A stretch of DNA of 64,000 nt from Chloroflexota bacterium (lineage in GTDB: Bacteria; Chloroflexota; Dehalococcoidia; Lucifugimonadales; UBA3495), in contig JAPPCX010000006.1 in NCBI GenBank assembly GCA_028875655.1, forward strand, positions 1 through 64,000, read 5' to 3'. Of this stretch, positions 37,070 through 45,031 are shown in pieces. Every line of letters starts with the position of its first letter. The first letter of the stretch is position 1. The notes beneath the pieces were generated by a model. The model did not search any database, had not been told where the DNA came from, and saw only the letters and a list, made by a program, of their open reading frames with translations. The translations under genes and the position numbers were made by a program.

Positions 37070-39148
37070 ATGAGTTTTACCTTCGGAGGGTGGTGGTCGC
37101 TACCGGCCTTAGTTATGCTGCTTCTGTTCGGACTGACCGCGTGCACCGGCGAGGGCACACTTCCCGGAGTTGAGCAAACTCCCGTCGCCGGCTCGACATT
37201 GCCGCCCACCGGGTCTGGACTCACTGGCCCCAACACGGCGGCGGCAACTCCACCGGCGCCGGAGCAATCTACCGCCGCTTTGACATCGTCGGCCCAAGCC
37301 GACCCGTCCGACTCCAATGCAACGGCTACGCCGGAAGAGCCGGTACAGCCCACTTACACCCCACGCCCGCGGCCGACTACCAGGGCGACCGACCCCAATG
37401 CCGCGGCGAGTCCGGCAGAGCTCGAACAACCCGCCGCTACGCCCGTTCCGAGGCCGGTTGCGCCCCGGCCTGAGTACGACGTTTCGGTCCCGTTCTCCGA
37501 ACTCATCAAACCCCACTTCCTCGCCCGGGACACTGACGGCAATCCGGTTCCGGCTCGCGGCGAACCGGAGTTGATCCTGGAGCATGCGGGAGGCGTAAAG
37601 ATAAAGCTGAATGATGACGGCCAGGCAAAGTACCTCGACTTGGTGGCCTTGGAATCGGAGCGAATCGGCGAGCACCCGGCCCACAGAATCTTCCGTCTGG
37701 CCGCCATGGGCGTGGCCGTTGCCCCGGAATTGGGCCGGAAGCTTCAGCCCGACAGTTTCGACCCGGCGTTGTTTCACAGCATCGATTTTGAGTACCAGCG
37801 TGGGCGGGAAACCAACGGGATCATCGCCGAGCTGTTCCACGATGGCTCCTTCCTGGTTATCACCAACGGCCCGCCGAGTGAATGGGCGAGCAGCCAGCCG
37901 GGGGAAATCGCCGAGCCTACCCACTTCCACGTCAATCCGCGGGCTTTAAGCGTTCCGACCTCCCAACTGGCCAAGGAGTACGAGTCCGAAATCCTGGAAT
38001 TGTCCTTTGAAGACCAGCGTTATCCGCCTTCTCACCTGGCCCGCAAGCAGTGCGACTTGTACCAGGAAAGCCTCACCTACGGGCCGTACCGGGAACTGCT
38101 GAACTCCATGGGCTTCCGCTTTGCCATCAGCGTCCAGCCCCACGACGACGAACCTGGCGAGTCTTCAGAGGAAGCGCCCCCCTTGGGCCAACGGTACGCC
38201 GACCTGATACGCCGGGGAGCAGGAAAGCAGACCAGGTATTTTGGAATGGGCAGCCAGTGGCTGGGCGGACTGCTCCGGGAACTCGGCGCGCCCTGGATTG
38301 GCGAATGCGATACTGCCACCGGGGCCAGAAGTTACCGCTTGCCAGGCGACTCCCAGGACCACTATTACCTGATCCTGCGCCGCTCCCTGGAGCCGGATAA
38401 GAAACAACGCTATAAGATCCTCACGCTGTCGGAGGACGGTTCAGGGAATGAGGTTTACACCGCTCCAGGCATCATGCTGATGGCCCTGCCCGCCCCTTGG
38501 GATGACACTCGGTGGATAATCAGTTCCGAGGGCTGGCCGTCCGCTCAAGGGGAGCAGCCGCCGGATCCACGGTGGCAGGCAGTGTATATCGTCAACACCG
38601 AGAACCCAGGCGAGTACGAACTTGTGGAATACCCGATTTCCCAATTCCCCGAAGCGCCGCAAGGTCTTTACGGCGCTTCGGCGGCGGTCAGCGACGACGG
38701 CCGCTACCTTAACAACACGCTGTACGGATTCAAGGATGAAGGCGGCGGGCTGTGGGTGGCCGCGCTGGAAGAGGGATTCCAGGCCAACCCGGACAGTTTC
38801 GTCCGCATCGTGGAGTGGGATCATATGCTCAGCTGGGTCTCTCTGACCGGCGATGCTGACCCGGCGGATTCTCGCGCCATATTCGTCACCGGCAAAGAGG
38901 TGGCCGACGATTTCGCCATGACCGCCAACGTCATCTCATTGCAAGGACAGGGACTGGAAACGACTATCGAGCGCAAAGAGCGGCTGCTGCGAATGGTGGG
39001 CTGGAACCCAGTTCCTTTCGCCATTCAAACCCTCGACCAGGGGCGGTTTCGCGTCGCCGTGGAAACGCACCTGAATTACGAAAATTCCCTGCTGCCTCGG
39101 GCCAAAGGCGTATATTTGCTGGACGTTGATACAGGCAACGGAAACTGA
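37070..39148 (+). CDS. Lipoprotein of unknown function
   Basis: 692 residues. The signal peptide WWSLPALVMLLLFGLTAC ends in an LTAC lipobox with C25. A Pro/Thr/Ala-rich linker to about residue 130 follows, as in surface-anchored lipoproteins. The rest is soluble and beta-rich, with repeated sugar-binding- or propeller-like segments (for example ISSEGWPS, AAVSDDGRYLNN), reminiscent of TolB-type beta-propellers, but no family is clear. The ATG at 37070 is preferred over 36941 because GGAGTGGGA precedes it and the lipoprotein signal then sits at the N-terminus. Confidence 0.6.
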   Translation: MSFTFGGWWSLPALVMLLLFGLTACTGEGTLPGVEQTPVAGSTLPPTGSGLTGPNTAAATPPAPEQSTAALTSSAQADPSDSNATATPEEPVQPTYTPRPRPTTRATDPNAAASPAELEQPAATPVPRPVAPRPEYDVSVPFSELIKPHFLARDTDGNPVPARGEPELILEHAGGVKIKLNDDGQAKYLDLVALESERIGEHPAHRIFRLAAMGVAVAPELGRKLQPDSFDPALFHSIDFEYQRGRETNGIIAELFHDGSFLVITNGPPSEWASSQPGEIAEPTHFHVNPRALSVPTSQLAKEYESEILELSFEDQRYPPSHLARKQCDLYQESLTYGPYRELLNSMGFRFAISVQPHDDEPGESSEEAPPLGQRYADLIRRGAGKQTRYFGMGSQWLGGLLRELGAPWIGECDTATGARSYRLPGDSQDHYYLILRRSLEPDKKQRYKILTLSEDGSGNEVYTAPGIMLMALPAPWDDTRWIISSEGWPSAQGEQPPDPRWQAVYIVNTENPGEYELVEYPISQFPEAPQGLYGASAAVSDDGRYLNNTLYGFKDEGGGLWVAALEEGFQANPDSFVRIVEWDHMLSWVSLTGDADPADSRAIFVTGKEVADDFAMTANVISLQGQGLETTIERKERLLRMVGWNPVPFAIQTLDQGRFRVAVETHLNYENSLLPRAKGVYLLDVDTGNGN

Positions 39149-39181
39149 AGAAATGCCGCGGCGCCAACACGGAGAGTAACC

Positions 39182-39994
39182 ATGCCCGCATCGCCCATTT
39201 TCTGCGACGCCCATACCCACCTGGACCAGTACGAGCAGTTCGACCCCGCCGAACTCCCCGGCATCCTTCAGCGCTCGCAGGAGGCCGGCGTCGGGTACAT
39301 CGTCCTCGCCGGCACCACCATGGAGTCCACCGAACGTTGTATCGCCCTGGCCGATGAACACCCCATGTTCTACGCCGGCGTCGGCATCCATCCCATGCAC
39401 GCTTACAGCCCCGTGGACGATGCCCTCTACGCCCGCCTGGAGACCCTGGCCCGCGACAATCCTCGCGTCGTCTGCATCTCCGAGGTTGGGCTGGATTACC
39501 TGCCCGATTCCCCCGACCACGAGGTGCAGGATCAGGTGTTCCGCCAGCATATACACCTGGCCAAGAGCCTGGACTTGCCGGTCATCTTCCACTCCCGGGA
39601 ATCGCACCCAGACGTATTCAAGGTACTCCGCGAGGAAAACGCCGGCCAGGTCGGTGGCGCGATGCACTATTTCCAAGGCGACGCCGAAACCGCCCGCGCC
39701 GCCATCGAGTGCGGATTCTTCATTTCCCTGGCCCGCCCCTTGACCCGGCTCCCCGAGCTGCGCGAGGTCGCCCGCAACGTCCCCTTGGAACACATCGTCC
39801 TGGAAACCGACGCCTATCCGCAACCCTTCAAAAAGTACCGCCATAACTGGACCGAACCCCGCCATCTCGCCGAGGTCGCCCAGTGCCTCGCCACCGTCAA
39901 GGGCATCTCCGTGGAAGAAGTCGCCGAAGTAACCACAGCCAACCTCAGCCGGCTGCTGAAGCTCGAAACCCCCGCTACGCCCGGCGCCGTCTGA
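39182..39994 (+). CDS. tatD: TatD family metal-dependent deoxyribonuclease
   Basis: 270 residues, TIM-barrel amidohydrolase fold. Metal ligands are seen in DAHTHLD (H11, H13), the Glu in SEVGLDY, the His in IFHSRESH, the His in AMHYF and the Asp in LETDAYP. TatD enzymes are 3'-exonucleases used in DNA repair and RNA turnover. AGAG precedes the ATG. The small gap before it belongs to the lipoprotein. Confidence 0.92.
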   Translation: MPASPIFCDAHTHLDQYEQFDPAELPGILQRSQEAGVGYIVLAGTTMESTERCIALADEHPMFYAGVGIHPMHAYSPVDDALYARLETLARDNPRVVCISEVGLDYLPDSPDHEVQDQVFRQHIHLAKSLDLPVIFHSRESHPDVFKVLREENAGQVGGAMHYFQGDAETARAAIECGFFISLARPLTRLPELREVARNVPLEHIVLETDAYPQPFKKYRHNWTEPRHLAEVAQCLATVKGISVEEVAEVTTANLSRLLKLETPATPGAV

Positions 39995-40019
39995 AAGGCG
40001 AATCCAAATCATCAATTTT

Positions 40020-40048
40020 ATCCTGTCTATCCTGTGTATCCATGCAAA
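40020..40048. repeat. Dispersed repeat (ATCCTGTCTATCCTG family)
   Basis: Copy of the sequence at 26211-26240, here with GTGTATCCATGCAAAT. It precedes the Tag-like gene. Confidence 0.6.
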
Positions 40049-40086
40049 TCCAACCTGCCCCGCAGAACGGACATGAGAAAGAAGCC

Positions 40087-40557
40087 ATGACCACCCAACA
40101 AGAACCTCAACACCCGGACGCGCCGCCTCAAATCGTTCCCCGTAGCCTCAACGACTACCTCGAAGTGATGACCAAAGCCGTCTTCCAGAGCGGCATGTCC
40201 TGGAAGGTCGTCAACGGCAAGTGGCCCGGTTTCCGGGACGGCTTCCAGGGCTTCGACGTTGCCGCCGTCGCCGCCATGGACGAATCGGCCATCGACACCC
40301 TTGCCGCCGACACCCGCATCATCCGCAACCGCCGCAAAATCGTCGCCACCGTCCACAACGCCCAGCGCCTCATCGAGTTGGACGAAGAGTACGACGGCAT
40401 CCGCAACTACCTCCGCTCCCACGACGACTTTTATGCCGTGCTGAAGGACGTCCGCAAGCAGTTCAAGTACATGGGCGACACCGGCACCTATTACTGGCTC
40501 TACGTCCTCGGCGAGGACGTCCCCGACTACTCCGAATTCTGCAACCGCGGCAAATAA
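40087..40557 (+). CDS. DNA-3-methyladenine glycosylase I-like protein, lacking the zinc end
   Basis: 156 residues. The core matches Tag: FQSGMSWKVV (compare QAGLSW in E. coli Tag), DTRIIRNRRKI (compare GIIRHRGKI) and KYMGDTGTYYWLY (compare FVGTTICYSFM). The N-terminal and C-terminal cysteine/histidine residues that bind zinc in TagI are absent, as is the N-terminal CxW segment. It could be a divergent glycosylase or a non-catalytic relative. The start at 40087 gives MTTQQEPQ; only a weak ribosome-binding site is visible. Confidence 0.75.
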   Translation: MTTQQEPQHPDAPPQIVPRSLNDYLEVMTKAVFQSGMSWKVVNGKWPGFRDGFQGFDVAAVAAMDESAIDTLAADTRIIRNRRKIVATVHNAQRLIELDEEYDGIRNYLRSHDDFYAVLKDVRKQFKYMGDTGTYYWLYVLGEDVPDYSEFCNRGK

Positions 40558-40600
40558 CCTGTGGTAACATCCCCGACGGCACACCAACCATTCCCGCACC

Positions 40601-40753
40601 TCACACCAACCATCCCGACGGCACACCAACCATCCCGACGGCACACCAACCATCCCGACGGCACACCAACCATCCCGACGGCACACCAACCATCCCGACG
40701 GCACACCAACCATCCCGACGGCACACCAACCATCCCGACGGCACACCAACCAT
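40601..40753. repeat. Tandem repeat, 20-bp unit
   Basis: The unit GCACACCAACCATCCCGACG occurs six times perfectly from 40621 to 40740, with a variant copy before (40601-40620) and a partial after. A further partial unit lies at 40572-40592. There are no spacers, so it is a minisatellite, not a CRISPR array. It lies in the gap between the Tag-like and DUF1802 genes. Confidence 0.92.
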
Positions 40754-40773
40754 TCCCGCACCCTCACACCGTC

Positions 40774-40793
40774 ATTCCCGCGAAAGCGGGAAT
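40774..40793. repeat. Palindromic repeat (ATTCCCGC/GCGGGAAT)
   Basis: Perfect arms with loop GAAA; the same element as 26468-26487 in opposite orientation. Confidence 0.75.
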
Positions 40794-40812
40794 CCAGAAA
40801 TCCTTGACAACA

Positions 40813-40841
40813 AATCCCGTCCATCCTGTCTATCCATGCAA
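40813..40841. repeat. Dispersed repeat (ATCCTGTCTATCC family)
   Basis: A shortened copy, CATCCTGTCTATCCATGCAA, directly before the DUF1802 gene. Confidence 0.55.
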
Positions 40842-40859
40842 CCCCCGGAGGTCCCCGCC

Positions 40860-41450
40860 ATGACCACCCCCGCTACCTGCCAGCTTGCCCTCAAAGAATG
40901 GGCCATCGCCGTAAAGGCCCTCGCCGACGGCGACCAGATCCTCATGGTGCGCAAGGGCGGCATCCACGAGGAAAGCAAGGATTTCCGGGTCATCCATCCC
41001 GAGTTCCTGCTCTACCCCACCTACCTGCACCAGCGCGAAGACCTGCTCAAGGATTCCCACCGGCCCACCCTGCGCAGCCTGCTGGCCGACGACCCCAACG
41101 ACACCGACGCGGTAACCTTCACCCATTGGGCGCGCGTCCACGAGTTGCTCGAAATTGACCGGCTGGACAAGGTAGCCAGCCTGGCGCCCCACCACATCTG
41201 GACGGACACCTACGCCGAATCGCGTCTGCACTGGAAGCCCATGGTGCCCCTGACCATCATGCTCCTCCGCGTGTACCGCATGGAAAATCCCACCACCGTC
41301 CCGTTCATCCCCGAGTACGGCGGCTGCAAGTCCTGGGTGGACGTCATTCCCACCGTTCGCCTCGGCGATGCAACCCCGGTAATCGACGACAACCGATTCA
41401 CGCAGATGGTGGACGCCGTTCACGACAGCCTCGGCTTGGTTCCTGCCTGA
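40860..41450 (+). CDS. DUF1802 family protein
   Basis: 196 residues. The blocks ALKEWAIAVKALADGDQILMVRKGGI, then FRVIHPEFLLYPTYLHQ, are the DUF1802 signature. The middle has FTHWARVHELLEIDRLDKV and HHIWTDTYAESRLHWKP. No enzymatic motif is known for the family. The ATG at 40860 follows GGAGG by 8 nt; an in-frame ATG at 40836 lacks it. Confidence 0.85.
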   Translation: MTTPATCQLALKEWAIAVKALADGDQILMVRKGGIHEESKDFRVIHPEFLLYPTYLHQREDLLKDSHRPTLRSLLADDPNDTDAVTFTHWARVHELLEIDRLDKVASLAPHHIWTDTYAESRLHWKPMVPLTIMLLRVYRMENPTTVPFIPEYGGCKSWVDVIPTVRLGDATPVIDDNRFTQMVDAVHDSLGLVPA

Positions 41451-41500
41451 CCTTATCCCCTCCCTTCCCCTTGGCCGGCTCCCTCGAAATCGCGGCTGTA

Positions 41501-41755
41501 ATGGCGGTCTCCGAACCGCCGCTTTACGATTTCTTCTTCGACCTCGTGGTTGACCCCGACTGCGACAGTTTGCTGCCCGGCTGCTGTTCGTGTCCCGATG
41601 ACGGCCTCTTTCGATATCACCGCAGCGAGCTTGACGCGCAGGCTCACCAATGGGCCAGCGACGAAAACCTGCCCTGGCCCGACCGCGCTACCCTCCTCCT
41701 CCAGCTCGACAACCTACCCTGGCACAACGACGAAATCATCTTCTACTGGGGCTAA
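41501..41755 (+). CDS. Small hypothetical protein, paralogue of next gene
   Basis: About 84 residues from the ATG at 41501; an in-frame TTG at 41471 would add ten. It shows a motif order shared with the following gene: PPLYDFFFDLV, a Cys-containing middle (LPGCCSCPDD), then LFRYHRSELDAQAHQWAS and NLPWHNDEIIFYWG. No known family. The pair lies directly upstream of the AIPR gene. Confidence 0.6.
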   Translation: MAVSEPPLYDFFFDLVVDPDCDSLLPGCCSCPDDGLFRYHRSELDAQAHQWASDENLPWPDRATLLLQLDNLPWHNDEIIFYWG

Positions 41756-41850
41756 TAAAGACCGCAACAAAATGATGACACCGGGCCGTTGACGCCCGCA
41801 ATCCGGGTCCGCTAAATCATAGGCCATCTTGATTTGCCGAGGTGAGGGCT

Positions 41851-42168
41851 ATGGCGATGGACGTTTGGGCGGTCAAAACCGAGTACTCGCACTTGAAACG
41901 GCCAGCCCCGCCCATATACGATTTCCTTTACGACCTGATGCTGAATCCCTGCACGGGGCAAGGGGATGACCCTTGGGACAACGATACATGGGGTGGTTCC
42001 TGGGGCAACAACGGGCTGTACGAATTCAGCCGGACCGGTCTGCGTCGGCGGGCGCTCAATTGGGCAAACGCTCACAATCTGAGCCAAGCAGAGAAAGCCA
42101 AACTGCGCAGGTGGATTCGGAGCCTACCTTGGAACGACGAGCACATCACGCTGCACTTGGGGAACTGA
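41851..42168 (+). CDS. Small hypothetical protein, paralogue of previous gene
   Basis: About 105 residues. It shares PPIYDFLYDL, YEFSRTGLRRRALNWA and SLPWNDEHITLHLG with the preceding protein. The middle is Gly/Trp/Asp-rich (DNDTWGGSWGN) and differs. The ATG at 41851 follows GAGGTGA. It ends one base before the AIPR start, so they are translationally linked. Confidence 0.65.
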   Translation: MAMDVWAVKTEYSHLKRPAPPIYDFLYDLMLNPCTGQGDDPWDNDTWGGSWGNNGLYEFSRTGLRRRALNWANAHNLSQAEKAKLRRWIRSLPWNDEHITLHLGN

Positions 42169-42169
42169 A

Positions 42170-43993
42170 ATGACTAGCCGACGGCAAACAGCCCGAGATC
42201 GCTACGACCACATCCTGCCCTTCATCGAGGAGGCTGCTGAGGAATACTACGGCGGCAATCTTGACCGGGGGTTTCGTCATTGGTCATTCGCAACGTATTT
42301 CCTGGAGGGCCACGACGTTCAAGGGAACGACATCGTTGAGGCTACCGTTATCGACGGCTCTGATGACTTTGAAGTCGACGGCTATTTCATACCTGAATCC
42401 GATGACGATTCCGTGGTGCATCTATTCCAAAGCAAGCGCCGGGAGCCTGGAACGACAATGGGGCCGCGAGAACTGGCGCCATTTCTAAACGCTCCCAATC
42501 GCTTATTGAATGCCAATGAAGTTGCTGCTTGTCGCAACGACGAGACGAAAGCGCTCCATGACGAACTGATCAAGCGGCTATCGTCCCGAGACCGCCCATG
42601 CTCCATAAATTTGGTTTGGGTAACCAGCGGCACGTTAAGCGATGCAGCACGTCGCAACGCCGAGACCAACCAGTCGCGAAAACTGACTGCTGAGATAAAC
42701 GGCAATCCAATAGAGATTGACGTGACTTTGGAGTGCCTGGATTTAGCCGACCTGCATGAACGTCACACAAATCATCAAAGTAGCGACGACGCCACCATTC
42801 CATGCGATTTTACGTTCCACCTTGAGCCTGGAACGTATCATGAGACAGGCAAAGGTACTGACTATCGCACTCTATCTATGACCGTGCCCGTCAGTCAGAT
42901 CATCGACGTGTTCGCTAGGCACAGCTACAGGCTCTTCCGCTTGAATCCGCGTGGGCCGTTGGGCAACAAAGTCAATAACGAAATCAAACGCACCTTGAAT
43001 GATCAAACGGAACGACGCCGGTTCCACTTGCTCAACAACGGCATCACAGCGATTTGCGATTCATATCGTCCGGTTGACGACCAACTGGTGGTACAAAACT
43101 TCCAAATCATCAACGGCTGCCAAACTACCGTCACGATATGGAATGTAAGAGCGGTCATACGACAAGATCCCAGTGTCCTGGTAACCGTGAAATTGACGGA
43201 ATGCCCTGAGCATTTCGCTCAGGCAATCGCAAGAACTACCAATAGCCAAACTGCTCTCCGGGCCGAGGACTTCACTTCCAACGATGCCGTTCAAATCCGG
43301 CTGCAGAGAGAGTTCTCAGATATGCGGCCCCCGTGGTTCTACCAAATCAAACGTGGTGAGTGGGACAAAATGATTGGCGGCACGTCAGCGAAAGAACCTT
43401 ACCGGGAAGCCGGAAGAGAGTACCGAAAACTCACCAGCAAGGAAGTTGCTCAGGCGGTCGTGTCGTTCGCGGGATTTCCGGGGGAGGCAAAGGACAATAT
43501 CCGGAGCTTCCTCAACAAGGCCAGAATTGCTGTCATAGCGCGTGAAGCCGATTTCAGCTACGAAACGATCTATACTGACAACGTTGACGCGGCACAATTA
43601 TTGTTGCCGGCGGTGATACAGCGCAGAGTTTGGAAACAGGTTACACTCGATAAAGGAAACGAGCCATGGCTGGAGTATGCTCGCTTTCACATCGTGTGGC
43701 TCATTGCCGACATCTTACGGGAACACTACTCTATCGAGAGCAGATTGTTCCCAGCTCATCGAGCAGCCGTAGTATCCGACCAAATCGATGACTGGTTTGC
43801 GCCGATTTACGGGGTAGCGCTGGCGGCAATCAGGAACGCTTTACAGGAATCCGAGCGACGAGAAGAATTCACTGGCTACCGTGAGTTTTTCCGTACCCCG
43901 AACAACTACCGCATGATCGAATCCAATCTACACGGAGCCTTACAACTAGCCCGCAATTTCGGCGACCCGTTTTCCAATCTGCCACCACCATGA
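42170..43993 (+). CDS. AIPR-family protein (abortive phage infection), with nuclease-like N-terminus
   Basis: 607 residues. The AIPR core includes LFRLNPRGPLGNKVNNEIKRTL, FHLLNNGITAICDSY and VQNFQIINGCQTT, then LRAEDFTSNDAVQIRLQREF. The first 110 residues carry D70 and Q87-x-K89 (HLFQSKR), a D...QxK pattern like PD-(D/E)xK nucleases. AIPR proteins are linked to abortive infection defence. Codon use is visibly less GC-biased than its neighbours. It overlaps the next small gene by 4 bp. Confidence 0.85.
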   Translation: MTSRRQTARDRYDHILPFIEEAAEEYYGGNLDRGFRHWSFATYFLEGHDVQGNDIVEATVIDGSDDFEVDGYFIPESDDDSVVHLFQSKRREPGTTMGPRELAPFLNAPNRLLNANEVAACRNDETKALHDELIKRLSSRDRPCSINLVWVTSGTLSDAARRNAETNQSRKLTAEINGNPIEIDVTLECLDLADLHERHTNHQSSDDATIPCDFTFHLEPGTYHETGKGTDYRTLSMTVPVSQIIDVFARHSYRLFRLNPRGPLGNKVNNEIKRTLNDQTERRRFHLLNNGITAICDSYRPVDDQLVVQNFQIINGCQTTVTIWNVRAVIRQDPSVLVTVKLTECPEHFAQAIARTTNSQTALRAEDFTSNDAVQIRLQREFSDMRPPWFYQIKRGEWDKMIGGTSAKEPYREAGREYRKLTSKEVAQAVVSFAGFPGEAKDNIRSFLNKARIAVIAREADFSYETIYTDNVDAAQLLLPAVIQRRVWKQVTLDKGNEPWLEYARFHIVWLIADILREHYSIESRLFPAHRAAVVSDQIDDWFAPIYGVALAAIRNALQESERREEFTGYREFFRTPNNYRMIESNLHGALQLARNFGDPFSNLPPP

Positions 43994-44241
43994 CCACCAT
44001 CACCCAACGCCCCCTGTCGCCGGACGCCATCGCAGGCCTCAGTTCCATCGCCGAAGCGTGCGGCGTGCTGCGCGCCTGGGGATACCCCGACCTCGCCGAC
44101 CGCCTAGCCTACCTGGCCTCCGATGAAGACTTGGACGAAGGCGACAAGCCGTACGCACCGTTTGCCGGCTCCACCCCAGAGAACAACACCTCTCCCACTG
44201 GCTCGCGCATTTTCGCACTTCCGACCGCCAAACGCAGGTGA
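43990..44241 (+). CDS. Small protein coupled to the AIPR gene
   Basis: 83 residues; ATGA overlap with the AIPR stop. The first half is helical (LSSIAEACGVLRAWGYPDLADRLAYLASDEDLDEGD) and resembles short regulatory proteins of TA-like loci, though no family is certain. The last 30 residues are Pro/Thr/Ser-rich and look like a frayed or truncated end. It could be an antitoxin-like partner or a remnant. Confidence 0.5.
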   Translation: MTTITQRPLSPDAIAGLSSIAEACGVLRAWGYPDLADRLAYLASDEDLDEGDKPYAPFAGSTPENNTSPTGSRIFALPTAKRR

Positions 44242-44490
44242 CACTCCCCTCTTGCCCCTAATCGCCACCCATACTTACCATTTAGCTGCCTGATCGCCAA
44301 CTAACCTGAATGCCATAATTCATACCAAACATTGCCCTTCCAATTCCGTCCACTGGCCCGCCAAAACCGTTGAAATCACCCCCAAAACCGGCTCAATCCA
44401 CACCCATGCACCCTCATGACCCGCGCCAATCCCCTACTCAAATGAACGAAAATGAGCGGAAATAAGCGGGTTTCGCCAAAATAACAGCCT

Positions 44491-44511
44491 GCCCCGTACT
44501 TGATACGGGGC
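44491..44511. repeat. Inverted repeat GCCCCGTA/TACGGGGC
   Basis: Perfect 8-bp arms around CTTGA. No T-run follows, so it is not a standard terminator; it resembles dispersed bacterial intergenic palindromes. Confidence 0.65.
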
Positions 44512-44534
44512 GCCACCATCCCAATCTGATCCCT

Positions 44535-44555
44535 AATCCTGTCCATCAATGCAAA
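44535..44555. repeat. Dispersed repeat (ATCCTGTCCATC family)
   Basis: Short variant of the repeat at 26211-26240, reading AATCCTGTCCATCAATGCAA. Confidence 0.5.
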
Positions 44556-44615
44556 TAACTCCCCGCCAGGTGATATGATTCACGTCCGAAGTTGAAAGAC
44601 GCGCAAGGAACAACC

Positions 44616-45011
44616 ATGGGTACGTTTTACACCGATGTCCTGATTGGCAACGTGGGCGGCGGCGATATGCTCCCGGTATCGGCTCTGGTGGATACCGGCG
44701 CATCCGACTCGGCGTTCCCCACTGACTTGTTGGAATCTCTGCAAATCAGGCCGATAGGCAATCCGGTTGTGTATTATCTGGCCGACGGCAGCACTCTGGA
44801 ATGTCCCCGCGGGGAGGCTCGGCTGTCCATCACCCTGCCGTCCGGGCAGGTCGCCACCGGAACGTGCCCGGTTGCCTTCTGGCCGGACGACACCGGGCAA
44901 TGCATCGGGGCCACCGCGTTGCAAGTGATGGCATTGGTCGTCGATGCCGCCAACGAACAACTCGCCGCAGCGTCCGGCTTGCGACGGGGTTGGGCCGGAG
45001 ACATCTCCTAG
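44616..45011 (+). CDS. Retropepsin-like aspartic protease domain protein
   Basis: 131 residues. ALVDTGASDSAFP gives the D26-T-G-A active-site motif of clan AA aspartic proteases, followed by beta strands with the duplicated pattern seen in gag/Ddi1-type monomers (VYYLADGSTLECPRG, PVAFWPDD). One DTGA per chain means it would act as a dimer. The start at 44616 is supported by AAGGAA. The natural substrate is unknown; bacterial single-domain members of this family are little studied. Confidence 0.75.
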   Translation: MGTFYTDVLIGNVGGGDMLPVSALVDTGASDSAFPTDLLESLQIRPIGNPVVYYLADGSTLECPRGEARLSITLPSGQVATGTCPVAFWPDDTGQCIGATALQVMALVVDAANEQLAAASGLRRGWAGDIS

Positions 45012-45031
45012 TTGATGAAGGAATCACCACC

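Larger units (their letters stand above)
44242..44615. other. Intergenic, repeat-bearing
   Basis: No gene is seen in this 374-bp stretch. It holds an inverted repeat (44491-44511) and a copy of the ATCCTGTC repeat (44535-44555). It separates the AIPR locus from the protease-like gene. Confidence 0.6.

Noticed and set aside
39883-40086. Longer N-terminus for the Tag-like protein
   Set aside because: The upstream part overlaps tatD in another frame and crosses the dispersed repeat.
40601-40753. CRISPR array
   Set aside because: The 20-bp units are directly joined without spacers, and no cas gene is present.
40221-40859. A fused large protein through the tandem repeat into DUF1802
   Set aside because: The open frame is only kept by repeat composition; ATG at 40860 has GGAGG and gives the family N-terminus.
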